Source: Dysidea avara (lineage: Eukaryota > Porifera > Demospongiae > Dictyoceratida > Dysideidae). Taken from it: a stretch of DNA of 64,000 nucleotides. The notes beneath the pieces were generated by a model that saw only the letters and a list, made by a program, of their open reading frames with translations, did not search any database and was not told the origin of the DNA. The stretch covers positions 25,299,471 through 25,363,470 of the forward strand of contig NC_089272.1 of the NCBI RefSeq assembly GCF_963678975.1, given 5' to 3'. This document shows, piece after piece, positions 54,766 through 64,000 of this stretch. The position numbers were made by a program, and so were the translations under genes. Numbering within the stretch: position 1 is the first letter of the stretch; each line of letters begins with the position of its first letter.

Positions 54766-54835
54766 CAACATCTCTCAATAGATTTGTATTGGGTTACGTG
54801 ATAAAATATCTTTAGGAGTCGTTATCATCATCATC

Positions 54836-57303
54836 CGGGGGGTCCGCCACTTTCTCGAAGGGCGTACTGTACGAGATTTCGAAATCACAGTGATTTCTCT
54901 GAAATCAATGATTTCATTAGTGATTTCATGATTTCAATTGTGATTTCGTGATTTCAATTTTGATTTCATGATTTCACCATTGTTGACTCTCATGGAGCTA
55001 GAACAGGTCCAGAAGCTTCGTCATCAGTAAACTGGATGGTAAAAGTTATATCTTCACTAGAGCAAAGATGCTGGGGCCAAAGCCGTCTGGCTGAGATGAT
55101 TCCAGGCACCAGTAGCGGTGATGGTTTGTGGTTGTGGTCGTACGGTAGTGCTGATGATTAACAGGCAAGCTAACAGTGTAAAGAGGCTGTCTAAAAATGA
55201 ATAGAAGCCGTCTCAGAACTTCGTGCATAAGTTATATTCTAACAAGGGTAAAAAAATAATAGGCGTGGATCAAGGAATGCCGCACTGGCCTAGTTATAGC
55301 TAGCCGCCGGCATTTTTACGAGGCAATCCACGACTTATCTGCAGCCTATCAATACCATTATCCTCTTAGCCACACAATGTTCAACTAGACACCACTACCC
55401 TTACCACTTCATCCAGGTACTTAGCTACATGAACCGGCATTCCTTCTTTCCAAGAGTTGTCCGGGATCGACTGGAATAATTTGCCAACTTCAGTGATTGA
55501 GTCAGAAAGCATGCATTATCAAAAAGCTACTACATACTTGTGCTGTAAAGTAAAAATGGTATAGGCAATGTTAGGCATTGTCGAGTATCGTCTTTACCGG
55601 TAGATATAATAAAGCAGTACTGTTGTTATCTCGTATATTTTTTCCTTGGAGCATTACTCACGTCCCCTTGGCACATCGGCATGCCCAGCAATAATAATAA
55701 TAAAAGTAGCTGATGGTGATACATGTGATTAATTAAGTATATTGGAATTGGTTACTATTACATGGTTGCGTGTCATCAGTGGGTCCACATGATTTCAGTT
55801 ACACTTTTATCACTGAGTTATGATGAATTTAAAACAGTATCTTTGGTAGGAGATAGACTTGGACTCAATCAGTAATGATTAGGTAATGAAAAAGGTGTAA
55901 AATTATTTACAAAAATAGATCACAAACAAATACACAGAAAAGTTAAGCACAAAAGAATACAAAGACTAGCAAATTACAAACTACCACACTAATTACACTG
56001 AATAAACTAAACTACTTACAAGCTACACCTACTTAACTACATTATAAAACCTAAACGAAATCTATAATGTCCTCCGAGCAAAGAGCATAGTGTCTGAGGA
56101 CCATTTTGGCATTGTATTTCCATAAAGTCACTGATTAGGTAATTGTTCTCCGTAAAATTTGTGTGCTATACACTGTTAGCTCCAATGCATCCTGCATTAT
56201 CAGTTCTTCAAATAATATAATGCAAACCAGTATGATGCATTGCCAGCAATGAACACACCTGCAAAATTTAGCAGAACTTATAAACCTTATCTGATCAATA
56301 TGTGATGTATTTAATCTGCATGAAGTTGACTTAGCTATATGCAGAAAGATAGCTACTTGTATGTATTACCTACCAGTTTTATAATACACAATAGATTAAA
56401 TCACACCTGAAAGTTGACATAAACAATATCTCTGCTAACATCAGTAACGTGCACATCCCTTCCTTCACAATGGTATTGAAAACTGGAATGGCTCTCTGTT
56501 AACAACCCTGATCTCATTTCATATTGACTAACAACCACAGTGGCAGGAAACACCTAAGTACACAGTCAACTGATCTGGATACATCCATGGTCTTCATTGT
56601 GTATGCCAGGATTGTTTTATATGAAATGTTTGCTTGCGAGTTATGTAAAGATGTTTAGTGGGTCAGCTGAACAAGCAGAATCATATTATGTGAGCTAATC
56701 TTTGAAAAGTTACACCTAGTAGCTAGTTACTAACCAGTACTGACATACATATTTTCTAGACAAGCTGCATAATTATTTGTCCTGAAGCTAATGCTGGGAA
56801 CTACTTTCTTTGCAGAAGTGTGCTTATAGTTTGCAGCCCTTCTACATGGTTTACTCGTTTCATCATTAACCCATGCAGCCACTATGATGTACCGTCACTT
56901 GTGGCGGCGAGTAGAACCTAAATTGCTAGTTAAAACTGAATAAGATTCCGAGATGGATTCTCAGATCACTCGTGTGGCTCCAGCATAGATTTTGCGCCTC
57001 TAAAATCTATGGCTCCAGTGATGGAAGCTTTTGACCATTAGTGGACTCAGCATGGGCTGTAAAATTCTAGAGATTGGCAGCCGAACCAGTGCCAGATCAA
57101 GTGATTCGGGCATTAAATCACTTCTGTTATGTTCCAATTAATAATATCGCGTAATTCAATGCGTCCGTAATTTACGGAAATATACGGAGTTTTACGATTT
57201 TCGTTTTCAAAAAGTGTGATTTCTGATTTCTTTTGAGTGTGTGATTTCATGATTTCAAATGTGATTTCTGACGAAGCGTACGAGATTTCAAGAGTGTCGG
57301 ACC
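54836..57303. mobile_element. DNA element with subterminal TGATTTCATGATTTCA repeats
   Basis: The ends GGGGTCCGCCACT and, inverted, GGGGTCCGACACT, then gtacgagatttc at both ends, followed inward by arrays of tgatttcatgatttca-type repeats (54890-54980 and 57215-57275). Clustered subterminal repeats are typical transposase-binding regions. The 2.4-kb interior holds no ORF that I recognise, so it is probably non-autonomous. tcatcatcat sequence lies near both ends, but a clean duplication is not clear. Confidence 0.65.
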
Positions 57304-57611
57304 CCTCGTCATCATCATAGTTTTCTTGCGACCTCGCTAAAATAAAAAAGTTACCATCGCAAAATAAAAAAAATAGGCGTATTTCACTTTATTTCTCTAC
57401 GTTATGTTACAACTACTGGGTTACCATTATTCCACGGAACGGCACGGAACGGAATGGCATATTCCGTGGCATTATTCTCCGGAACGGAACGCCTATAGTG
57501 CCTAGATATATCCTCTAAATCACTTTCAAACACTATACTATGTTACTTTTGTGACAAACAAAACGAGCCTGTTGTTTCTTGTAGCCGATAACTAGCCTTT
57601 CGGCTATAATT

Positions 57612-57947
57612 ATGCCTCGAAATATGCTAATGTGGGATTTTATCACGTTACCTGCAGCTGTCATCAGGTGGGAACACGAGGGAACCGAGGAGGGAACACA
57701 AGATGAAGAAGATGAGTTGGTGATGAATGCAAAGAAGTCATTTTGTGGTGAATTCAGTCGTTATAGAAACGGTGCTTATAGCAGGAAGAACCAGAATGGA
57801 AGGAAATTCCGACGGCAGAACCAGAGTGGAAAACAACCTGGACGGCAGAACCAGTGTGGTAGACCAGAGCTAAGAAGGACTGAGAATTACATTTTAGGTA
57901 CTATAGCAGATCTCCGTCATTTTGATGAGAGATTCAGAGTTTTATAA
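57612..57947 (+). CDS. Unrecognised basic Gln/Asn/Arg-rich ORF in the Mutator-like element
   Basis: 111 codons from ATG. The middle is repetitive and basic (SRKNQNGRKFRRQNQSGKQP, then GRQNQCGRPELRR), with an acidic run EGTQDEEDE before it. I do not recognise a family. It may be a remnant of the element's protein or a chance frame. Confidence 0.35.
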   Translation: MPRNMLMWDFITLPAAVIRWEHEGTEEGTQDEEDELVMNAKKSFCGEFSRYRNGAYSRKNQNGRKFRRQNQSGKQPGRQNQCGRPELRRTENYILGTIADLRHFDERFRVL

Positions 57948-58982
57948 ACAAAGGCCACTCAGTTGAAAACTGAACTTTTGGCTTGATTTATGAAAGAGAA
58001 ATTTAGTACTGTTGTATGTTGCAATAAGTATGGCCCTAACACAGAATTTGAAAACTTACGTGAGTGGACAAGAATCTTTTGGGTATCAGTAAAAGTGGTG
58101 AGTGTGTGTTTGTTTGACATGTTGTCTCTCAACGGAACAGCCTGACTGTTCCAAACCTAGCTACAATTTTATAATCTTCTTAAATGCAACAACTTTGTAA
58201 AGATCAGGCTTTACAGGTTCCTTGAGCCTCCTTACTTGTAAACCTAATACTAATACTAACTTTAGAATGGATTTACCATCAATTGAGTAAAATGAACACT
58301 AGTGGTGATAATTTTAGTGGCTGAAAGTTAAAATTTTATCAAATCTCTTTCGTGCTGCATGGGTTTGCTAAGCCTGTGGTGGAGTTACTGAAGTGTTGGT
58401 AGCCTGTAGTTGTTTACTAGATAGGAAAAAAATGGCAAGGCCAACAAAAAATGTCATTGCTTACTTTCTGGACAAGAATAGCATTGATAGTAGCTTTTTG
58501 ATGCACTGCAGTATCACATTGTGGTGGTGATACACGAACATTTAATGGTAGTACCCATTTTGCCACTTTCTCTCGCAATACTTTTCTTTGACTGCTTGGT
58601 TCACACCAATGAAATTATATAGAACATGCTGACCAGGTTTCTACTCTATTTAGAGATCATTTTAATATGGGCTCTGCTACAACAATTAACCGTACATTTT
58701 TATGTTTTAACGGGAAAAATGATTAATATTTCCTTACTTGTTTTGTAGTTAATATCATTATGTTAACAGTTATTATGTTTGCTCCAACATGCAGATCATC
58801 TAGTGTGCAGTGAGGAAGGCTCATCACATAGTGGATCACTCCTTTTGGACAGCTCTCCATCGAGTCAACCTGTCAATGAAGCTTCTAAAAACTTGTTCAA
58901 AAGTATACGACTCAGTGAAAAGAAGCAGCATCCTCCTGCAAAATAAAAGACTGCTGATACATACAGAGAATCGTCCAAAAAT

Positions 58983-59511
58983 GAAGACACCCATCCCTGG
59001 ATTGATGAATTACACTTCATGGATGGGGACAAAGCTGTGGTATTGTCGGGTGATTGGATTAATGTTGCAATTTATCAATGCTAACCAATATAATATTGAA
59101 CAAGTAGTTCAATCAAAATTTCAAGATGTTGGCTATTGAGTTATTTGATTGTTGAAAGTGCTTTCACTCAAGTTATACATGACAGTATCAGAGATCACTG
59201 GGTGACAATTAGTAACTCAACCAGAAAGATGTGTTGGTTTTTGATAGTATGTTTTCTTGTGACAACTAATGCAAATGGCCTGTTTACTGTGCACCAGCAA
59301 ATCAGAATTTACCCTGAACTTTGTAGATGTTCATAAACAAACTGGAAGTAATGATTGTGGTTTGTTCAGCATTGCATATGCAGTGCTCCGGTGTTTAGGT
59401 GAAAACTCTGGCACATTAGTATTTGACTACCCTAAGATGTGTAGCCATCTCTCATCTTGTATTGAACAACAATGTTTTTCTATGTTACCAATCAGAGGCA
59501 AAAGAAGATAA
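58983..59511 (+). pseudogene. Ulp1/SENP-like cysteine protease (C48 type), broken
   Basis: Pieces in three frames: HPWIDELHFMDGDKAVVLSG and DWINVAIYQC (58983-59087), NANQYNIEQVVQSKFQDVGY, IRDHWVTISN with the catalytic His (about 59190), then KQTGSNDCGLFSIAYAV with the catalytic Cys (about 59350) and a C-terminus LSSCIEQQCFSMLPIRGKRR. Frame changes lie near 59087, 59140 and 59250. The family cuts SUMO or related isopeptide bonds; here it is transposon cargo and no longer functional. Confidence 0.82.
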
Positions 59512-59552
59512 ATCTGAAAGTTATATAAACTGAATAAGCGAAGGCTTATATA

Positions 59553-59648
59553 ATGCCACGTCAACCTCCAATGACATGCTGTTTGGAGTGTTCAGAATGG
59601 TACCATGGGGATGTATGCATTTCTCCAGTTTCGGTTGAAGCACCTTAG
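59553..59648 (+). pseudogene. PHD-finger-like fragment
   Basis: MPRQPPMTCCLECSEWYHGD followed by VC: the C-x2-C...W-Y-H-x3-C pattern is the core of a PHD finger. It follows the Ulp1 pseudogene in the same direction and lies within the same element, so it was probably the C-terminus of the same protein. Confidence 0.55.
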
Positions 59649-60565
59649 ACAAGAATGTACACTGGAGTTGTCAAAGCTGTGTTGAAACTAGTTAGTGTTT
59701 AGTAATTGTTACCTTGTAGTCTATCGTTGTATCATTTATTTGCTGTACTGCTTTTAATTTAATTGTGTTAATTTACTGTATATGCTATTACTTTGTCACT
59801 TATTTTACTCGATAATGTTGGTGTTATTAACATAGTTGTATTCAATTTTTGCTGTTAACTGGTGTATTCTTAAGAATTTTTTTCACTGTGGCATCAATCT
59901 ATGTAGCAAGGTTAAATTAGACATCGGTTGCTGTATAGCTACGTACATAGTGGAGACTGAGGGACAACTAAGTTTATTAGTACCTAGACATAGCGGCTAC
60001 TAGTTTTTATGTTATAGCTTAGACCTGATAGCTATAGATTTAGAGCTGAATGTAGTCTATAGAACTTCCCTTATAGATCTAGCCGTTCCCGGCCAGGATG
60101 CCCATGGCCACCAAGTAGCTAATACTATAGTTGATGGGCTGGGGGACACGTGTGTCTGCTCTGTTCCGTTCCGGAGAATAATGCCACGGAATATGCCATT
60201 CCGTTCCGTGCAATAATGGTAACCCAACTACTGTCCCAGTCAACCAATCAACATAGCCGTGTTTGTATAGTCCATCTAGCACTGACATTATCCAATCCTG
60301 GTTTGCCTATACGCGTATTTTCTTAAATCAACCTCTAATCCCTACAATAACTTTTAAAGACACGACGTGGACACAAACTCTAATGCCTGATAAACAAGTT
60401 GTGACAGCGTGCTGAACCGTAAGTTCCCTAGGGATGGCGTTTTAAGCAGAAATCTTTTAAATTCCATTTAGTACCACACCCCATGCGAGCGTTTATAAAT
60501 CGAAGTGTATATTTAGCCGGTAGTACCGGCCGGGTTTGCAAACACTAACGGCTATTGTGCCGGCA

Positions 60566-60645
60566 CTAGTAGGTTGCCCCGAGCATTCAACTTTAGGGCA
60601 CGCGTCTAGTAGGTTGCCCCGAGCATTCAACTTTAGGGGATGCGA
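60566..60645. repeat. Two-copy 40-bp tandem repeat
   Basis: ctagtaggttgccccgagca followed by ttcaactttaggg, twice, period 40. Confidence 0.9.
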
Positions 60646-60769
60646 AAGTAGTTCCTTAGCGTTAGGGGTAGGCTAGGGTTCAGCTTTGGTTTCTTCTTCA
60701 CTCTTGTTATATATAGAAGTCACTTCAGTCGGATGTTTATAACGTAGAAACTAAATAACATGACTAGCT

Positions 60770-60858
60770 GCAGCACCGGTGGTATAATCGTTACAAACAT
60801 TGATTATGAGTACGGATGCCCGGGTTCGACCCCTCGCTTAGACAACTTTTTTTTTTTC
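60770..60858 (+). ncRNA. tRNA-like sequence with pol III signals
   Basis: An A-box-like ggtggtataatcgtta and a good B box GGGTTCGACCC (60822-60832) are followed by an 11-T run, a pol III terminator. The T arm forms with one mismatch, but I could not build an acceptor stem. It is therefore a tRNA pseudogene or a SINE head rather than a working tRNA. Confidence 0.5.
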
Positions 60859-61488
60859 GCTTTCTTAGGTTTTTTGTACAAGTTTTTTTTTTAATGCACG
60901 TAACATTCTAAGTATTATACCCTCCACTGCCGGCAAAATAGCCGGCAAAACAGTGTAACCGGTACCGGCTCTATATAACCTACCTTTATAAATCGCCAGT
61001 TGTCTTAGGTTAGAAGAACGAAATCACTAGCGAAGGTGCTTTAAGCATACTCTTCAATTCTCTGTTTACATGTAATTTTTAATAGATTAACCACAAAGGC
61101 CGATAAGGTGAATAAAAAAGGAAAATAAATAAAAAAAAGGTAACAAGCCTTTAGAGGTTACCACCTCTATGTAGTGTGTACCGTGTAGCTTGTGTTGTGG
61201 CTTTCATTAAGTATTATGCACACACAAATGGTGCAACAAAGTTTTGTAATGGATTGCTCGAATGTGGTTGGTGGTGTTGTGGCTTGAATGTGGTTCGTGG
61301 TTTGCCAGTGACCATGTATGAGTTGGGGTTGGTCCACACAATATTCAAATTTTATGATGGCCATGATAATTTCTTGCCATATGGTAAACATACAACAATG
61401 TGTAACAACGTTAATTAACATCACATCAAGACTTGACTAAAAATAGTTCCGACAATAGTGATGATTTCTTGTATGTCAGCATGACGAT

Positions 61489-62670
61489 ACTGAGACCTGT
61501 AAAAGAATAAGCAGGAACTGAAGTTAACCTTAAATTAAACACTCATGCAACTGACCTGGAACATCGGTCACAATACCAAAAACACTTGTTTCGATATCTG
61601 ATGACACAATCCAGCAGGCACTGAATTAAAAGAGAATGTACAAAAAATCAATATGCCGGGCTGTGTCAATAATAGCATGGATAATCAAAATGAACAAAAA
61701 TTATATCCCAGGCTAAGTGAATGAATAACATAACTGTTGGGTAAGCATGTTAAACCAGAACATTAAGACTTTAGTCAAACCAGAACATTAGGACATTAGT
61801 CAAACAAAAGTACGCTATCACAACTTGGTCATAATACAATGTTTGTACCACTGGACTTCACACTGGTTGCCCAAAAATTGTGCCATTCCGGGACAACAGC
61901 ATAATATTACGAAACAAATAGTTACTACAACACAGAAGGCTTACTGTTGCACTGTCTACACTGATATACCATAATTTAAAAACATAACAGGTGGGCATTA
62001 AATACAATACACTTAATATCTTGGTACTAGGAAAAAATCACTAACATCACAACATGTAAACTGACCTGGAAATTAACACCCTTGATGCCACTACAGTCTA
62101 CACTGGATACTTGTTCGATCCCATCAACACTATGCCTGATACATCTGAGTAGACTGACCTGCAAATTCACATCACTAGTATACAGTGATAATTGATAACT
62201 ACAAAAACAACAATTGCAATAATACAATTCTTCTGTACGTCAACTGACCTGAAATCATGACACTCAATACTGAGACCTGTAAAAGAATAAGCAGGCACTG
62301 AAGTCAACCTTAAATTAAACACACATGCAAACTGACCTGGAACATCGGTCGCAACACCAAAGACATCTGTTTCGATATCTGACGAAACAATCCAGCAGGC
62401 ACTGAATTAAAAAGAGAATGTGCAAAAAATCAATATGCCAGGCTGTACCAATAAAGGATGAATAATCAAAATGAACTAAAAATATATATCCCATATGCAG
62501 GTTAAGTGAGTAACATAACTGTTGGGTAAGCATGTAAACCAGAACATTTGGTCATTAGTCAAACAAAAGTACGCTATCACAAACTAGTCACTGATAATTG
62601 ATAACTACAAAAGAACAATTGCAATAATACAATTCCTCTGAATGTCAACTGACCTGAAATTCATGACACC
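61489..62670 (-). other. Tandemly duplicated exon-like units, minus strand
   Basis: Sequence at 61489-61840 recurs at 62269-62590 (offset 780), and 62175-62263 recurs at 62589-62668. On the minus strand each long copy holds a 65-nt segment between TTTTAATTCAG and GTCAGT. The two differ at six sites, three synonymous in the frame ACWIVSSDIETSVFGIVTDVP (acceptor phase 2, donor phase 1). Further CAG/GTCAGT sites on the minus strand lie near 62065, 62157, 62250, 62650 and 63097. I do not recognise a protein. Confidence 0.4.
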
Positions 62671-63571
62671 TGTATCTTTGTTCCTGCATGGTCTCAACTT
62701 ACATATGTACCATGATCACATTCAACTGCTAGTGGATAAACCAGTATGACCAGATGGCCTGCAAAAACCAACAAGCAGGTGTTAAATACAATACACATAC
62801 CTAAAGCCTGGAATATGAAAAATATTATATAAGCATTATTCCACACTGATATAGTAATAGATTATAGGATGTTGTGGAACTTGCCTAAACGTGTAAACTT
62901 GAACATGAGGACAACTGCATAATCTGGACACTTGGAATTGTCCAATACCTGATGAACCGCAAGTAGGTACTAATGACATTCACTTCAACATTTTATTCCA
63001 GCTGGGTGAATCTCTTGTAACTGAGTAAAAAGGCGTTTATTTTCCACCTGCAACCAAAGTTCTACATTTCTGTGGTTGGGTGTACATAAACTGACCTGGA
63101 AAATCAGTATGCCATAGGGGTATGGAAATGGTTCCTTTCCTTCTGTTGTGACATTACTTACAGCTGACTGGTAAATGCTCATCGATGTCCCCATGGACCC
63201 CAACAATGAGTATACCAATTACTTCACAAGTTGGAATGAATTTCCTTTCAACATGTGGTGGAATGAATTTCCTTTCAACATCTGGTGGACAGGTCCAAAA
63301 ACCCTATCGCACAAACACGGTGAATCAGTGTGTGGCGATGTGACACGTTGCACAAACTTCACTCCTCGTTTCGTTAGCATTCAAGACCGGCATATATCAT
63401 AGAGTCCCTCAGTATTCTTGCCGGACTCTTACTTTTTCAAGCGTTGCTCAAGCGATGTAGTTTCTCACGAGGGGCTCGAGTTTCTCAGTAAAGTCGAGCC
63501 GATTAAAGTACGCCTCACCGGACCATCCAGTTACATTCTTAAACCATTCAATTTAAAACCACGTATCATGA
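62671..63571 (-). other. Possible further exons, otherwise no recognised gene
   Basis: On the minus strand the piece ending PFPYPYGILIFQ runs into CAG/GTCAGT near 63097, like the units to its left. A 27-bp sequence (gaatgaatttcctttcaaca) is tandemly duplicated at about 63234-63285. I saw nothing else in this stretch. Confidence 0.3.
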
Positions 63572-64000
63572 TAGTCTCGCGTGGCTAGACCGCTTTTTTC
63601 CGTATATTGGGTGGGGAAAAAAGGGTCTGGTGCAACTCCAATAGCTGTTTACTTCTGAGCCGTCCCCACATTCGGACGCTAATTGAATAACATTGGTCAC
63701 AAAGGAGGTGCCATGACGTCAGTAAAACTATGAAGTAGTCCTACACTCCTGCTCCGGTTGTGAGTCTTGTTACACGATGAGGATTAACTTTCAAAAGAGA
63801 CATCGGAGCAAATTAAGATTCGTTTAAAGGATAAACAGATCTCTAGTTAACTTACTGACGTCATGGCACCTCCTTTGTGACCAATGTTATTCAATTAGCG
63901 TCCCCGGAATGTGGGGATGGCTCAGAAGTAAACAGCTATTGGAGTTGCACCAGACCCTTTTTTCCCCACCCAATATACGGAAAAAAGCGGTCTGGCCACG
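63572..64000. mobile_element. TAGTCTCG-family element with ~150-bp TIRs, cut by the window edge
   Basis: Starts TAGTCTCGCGTGGCTAGACC; a long inverted copy runs from about 63851 to the last base, which ends gcggtctggccacg. Only about 8 bp (inverse of TAGTCTCG) should be missing beyond the window. The interior of about 125 bp has no ORF. It shares end sequence with 2375-2640 and 23339-23435. Confidence 0.88.

Larger units (their letters stand above)
57419..60224. mobile_element. Mutator-like DNA element with Ulp1-type cargo
   Basis: TIRs of about 65-70 bp (GGTTACCATTATT..CACGGAACGG onward; the left copy has a 10-bp duplication of cacggaacgg) and an exact 9-bp target duplication caactactg at 57410-57418 and 60225-60233. 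The interior holds a Ulp1-like protease pseudogene and a PHD-like fragment. Long TIRs, a 9-bp duplication and a Ulp1 protease are features seen together in Mutator-like elements. No transposase was recognised. Confidence 0.85.

Noticed and set aside
60770-60858. Functional tRNA gene
   Set aside because: No acceptor stem can be formed and the anticodon arm is not convincing, so only a tRNA-like call is made.
61167-61424. Overlapping open frames of about 80 codons on both strands
   Set aside because: No recognisable motifs, and opposite-strand frames of equal length suggest chance.
63175-63402. 75-codon ORF with repeated FPFNMWWNE phrase
   Set aside because: The repetition comes from a 27-bp tandem duplication in the DNA; no family match seen.

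Overview
The window looks like a transposon-dense intergenic and intronic stretch of an invertebrate animal nuclear genome. It is AT-rich, has spliceosomal introns (some only about 40-105 nt), microsatellites and many classes of eukaryotic mobile element, and shows no operons or ribosome binding sites. The short introns, the Ig/FN3/transmembrane exon set and the mix of elements (a gypsy element with copia-like domain order, BEL/Pao, a CR1-type LINE, hAT elements, a Mutator-like element with a Ulp1 protease) would suit a marine invertebrate such as a demosponge. That placement is inference and I cannot prove it from the sequence.

Layout. 1-2.6 kb: a decayed hAT transposase gene on the minus strand with a small inverted-repeat element just upstream. 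3.3-8 kb: small DNA elements and a minus-strand block of repeated exon/intron-like modules. 8-12.4 kb: a palindromic element split by later insertions; between its halves lie a microsatellite and an element whose single long ORF is the C-terminal, nuclease-like part of a reverse transcriptase protein. 12.8-13.5 kb: the last exons of a membrane receptor-like gene. 13.9-22.85 kb: copy A of a large composite repeat (GC-richer module, 31-bp minisatellite, palindromic end), interrupted by two other elements. 22.85-25.4 kb: small elements and a possible signal-peptide exon. 25.5-32.2 kb: a three-level nest of outer TIR element, hAT element and Gmr1-like gypsy retrotransposon. 32.3-35.7 kb: exons of a second Ig-FN3-TM receptor, followed by a 113-bp satellite (to 37.05 kb). 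38.1-44.2 kb: a full-length but broken BEL/Pao retrotransposon. 45.7-50.2 kb: a palindromic element split by a nearly intact LINE. 50.3-54.8 kb: copy B of the composite repeat. 54.8-57.3 kb: an element with subterminal repeats. 57.4-60.2 kb: a Mutator-like element with Ulp1 and PHD fragments. 60.5-63.4 kb: tRNA-like sequence and duplicated exon-like units on the minus strand. 63.57 kb to the end: an inverted-repeat element cut by the window edge.

The only likely host genes are the two receptor-like loci (last exons near 13 kb, and exons at 32.3-35.7 kb) plus weak exon candidates. Their introns are all phase 1, and their TM exons are near-duplicates, so they are paralogues. Everything else that is recognisable is mobile DNA. 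Exact target-site duplications were read by eye for many elements and allow the insertion order to be reconstructed. Copy numbers, family names and expression need searches that I could not run.
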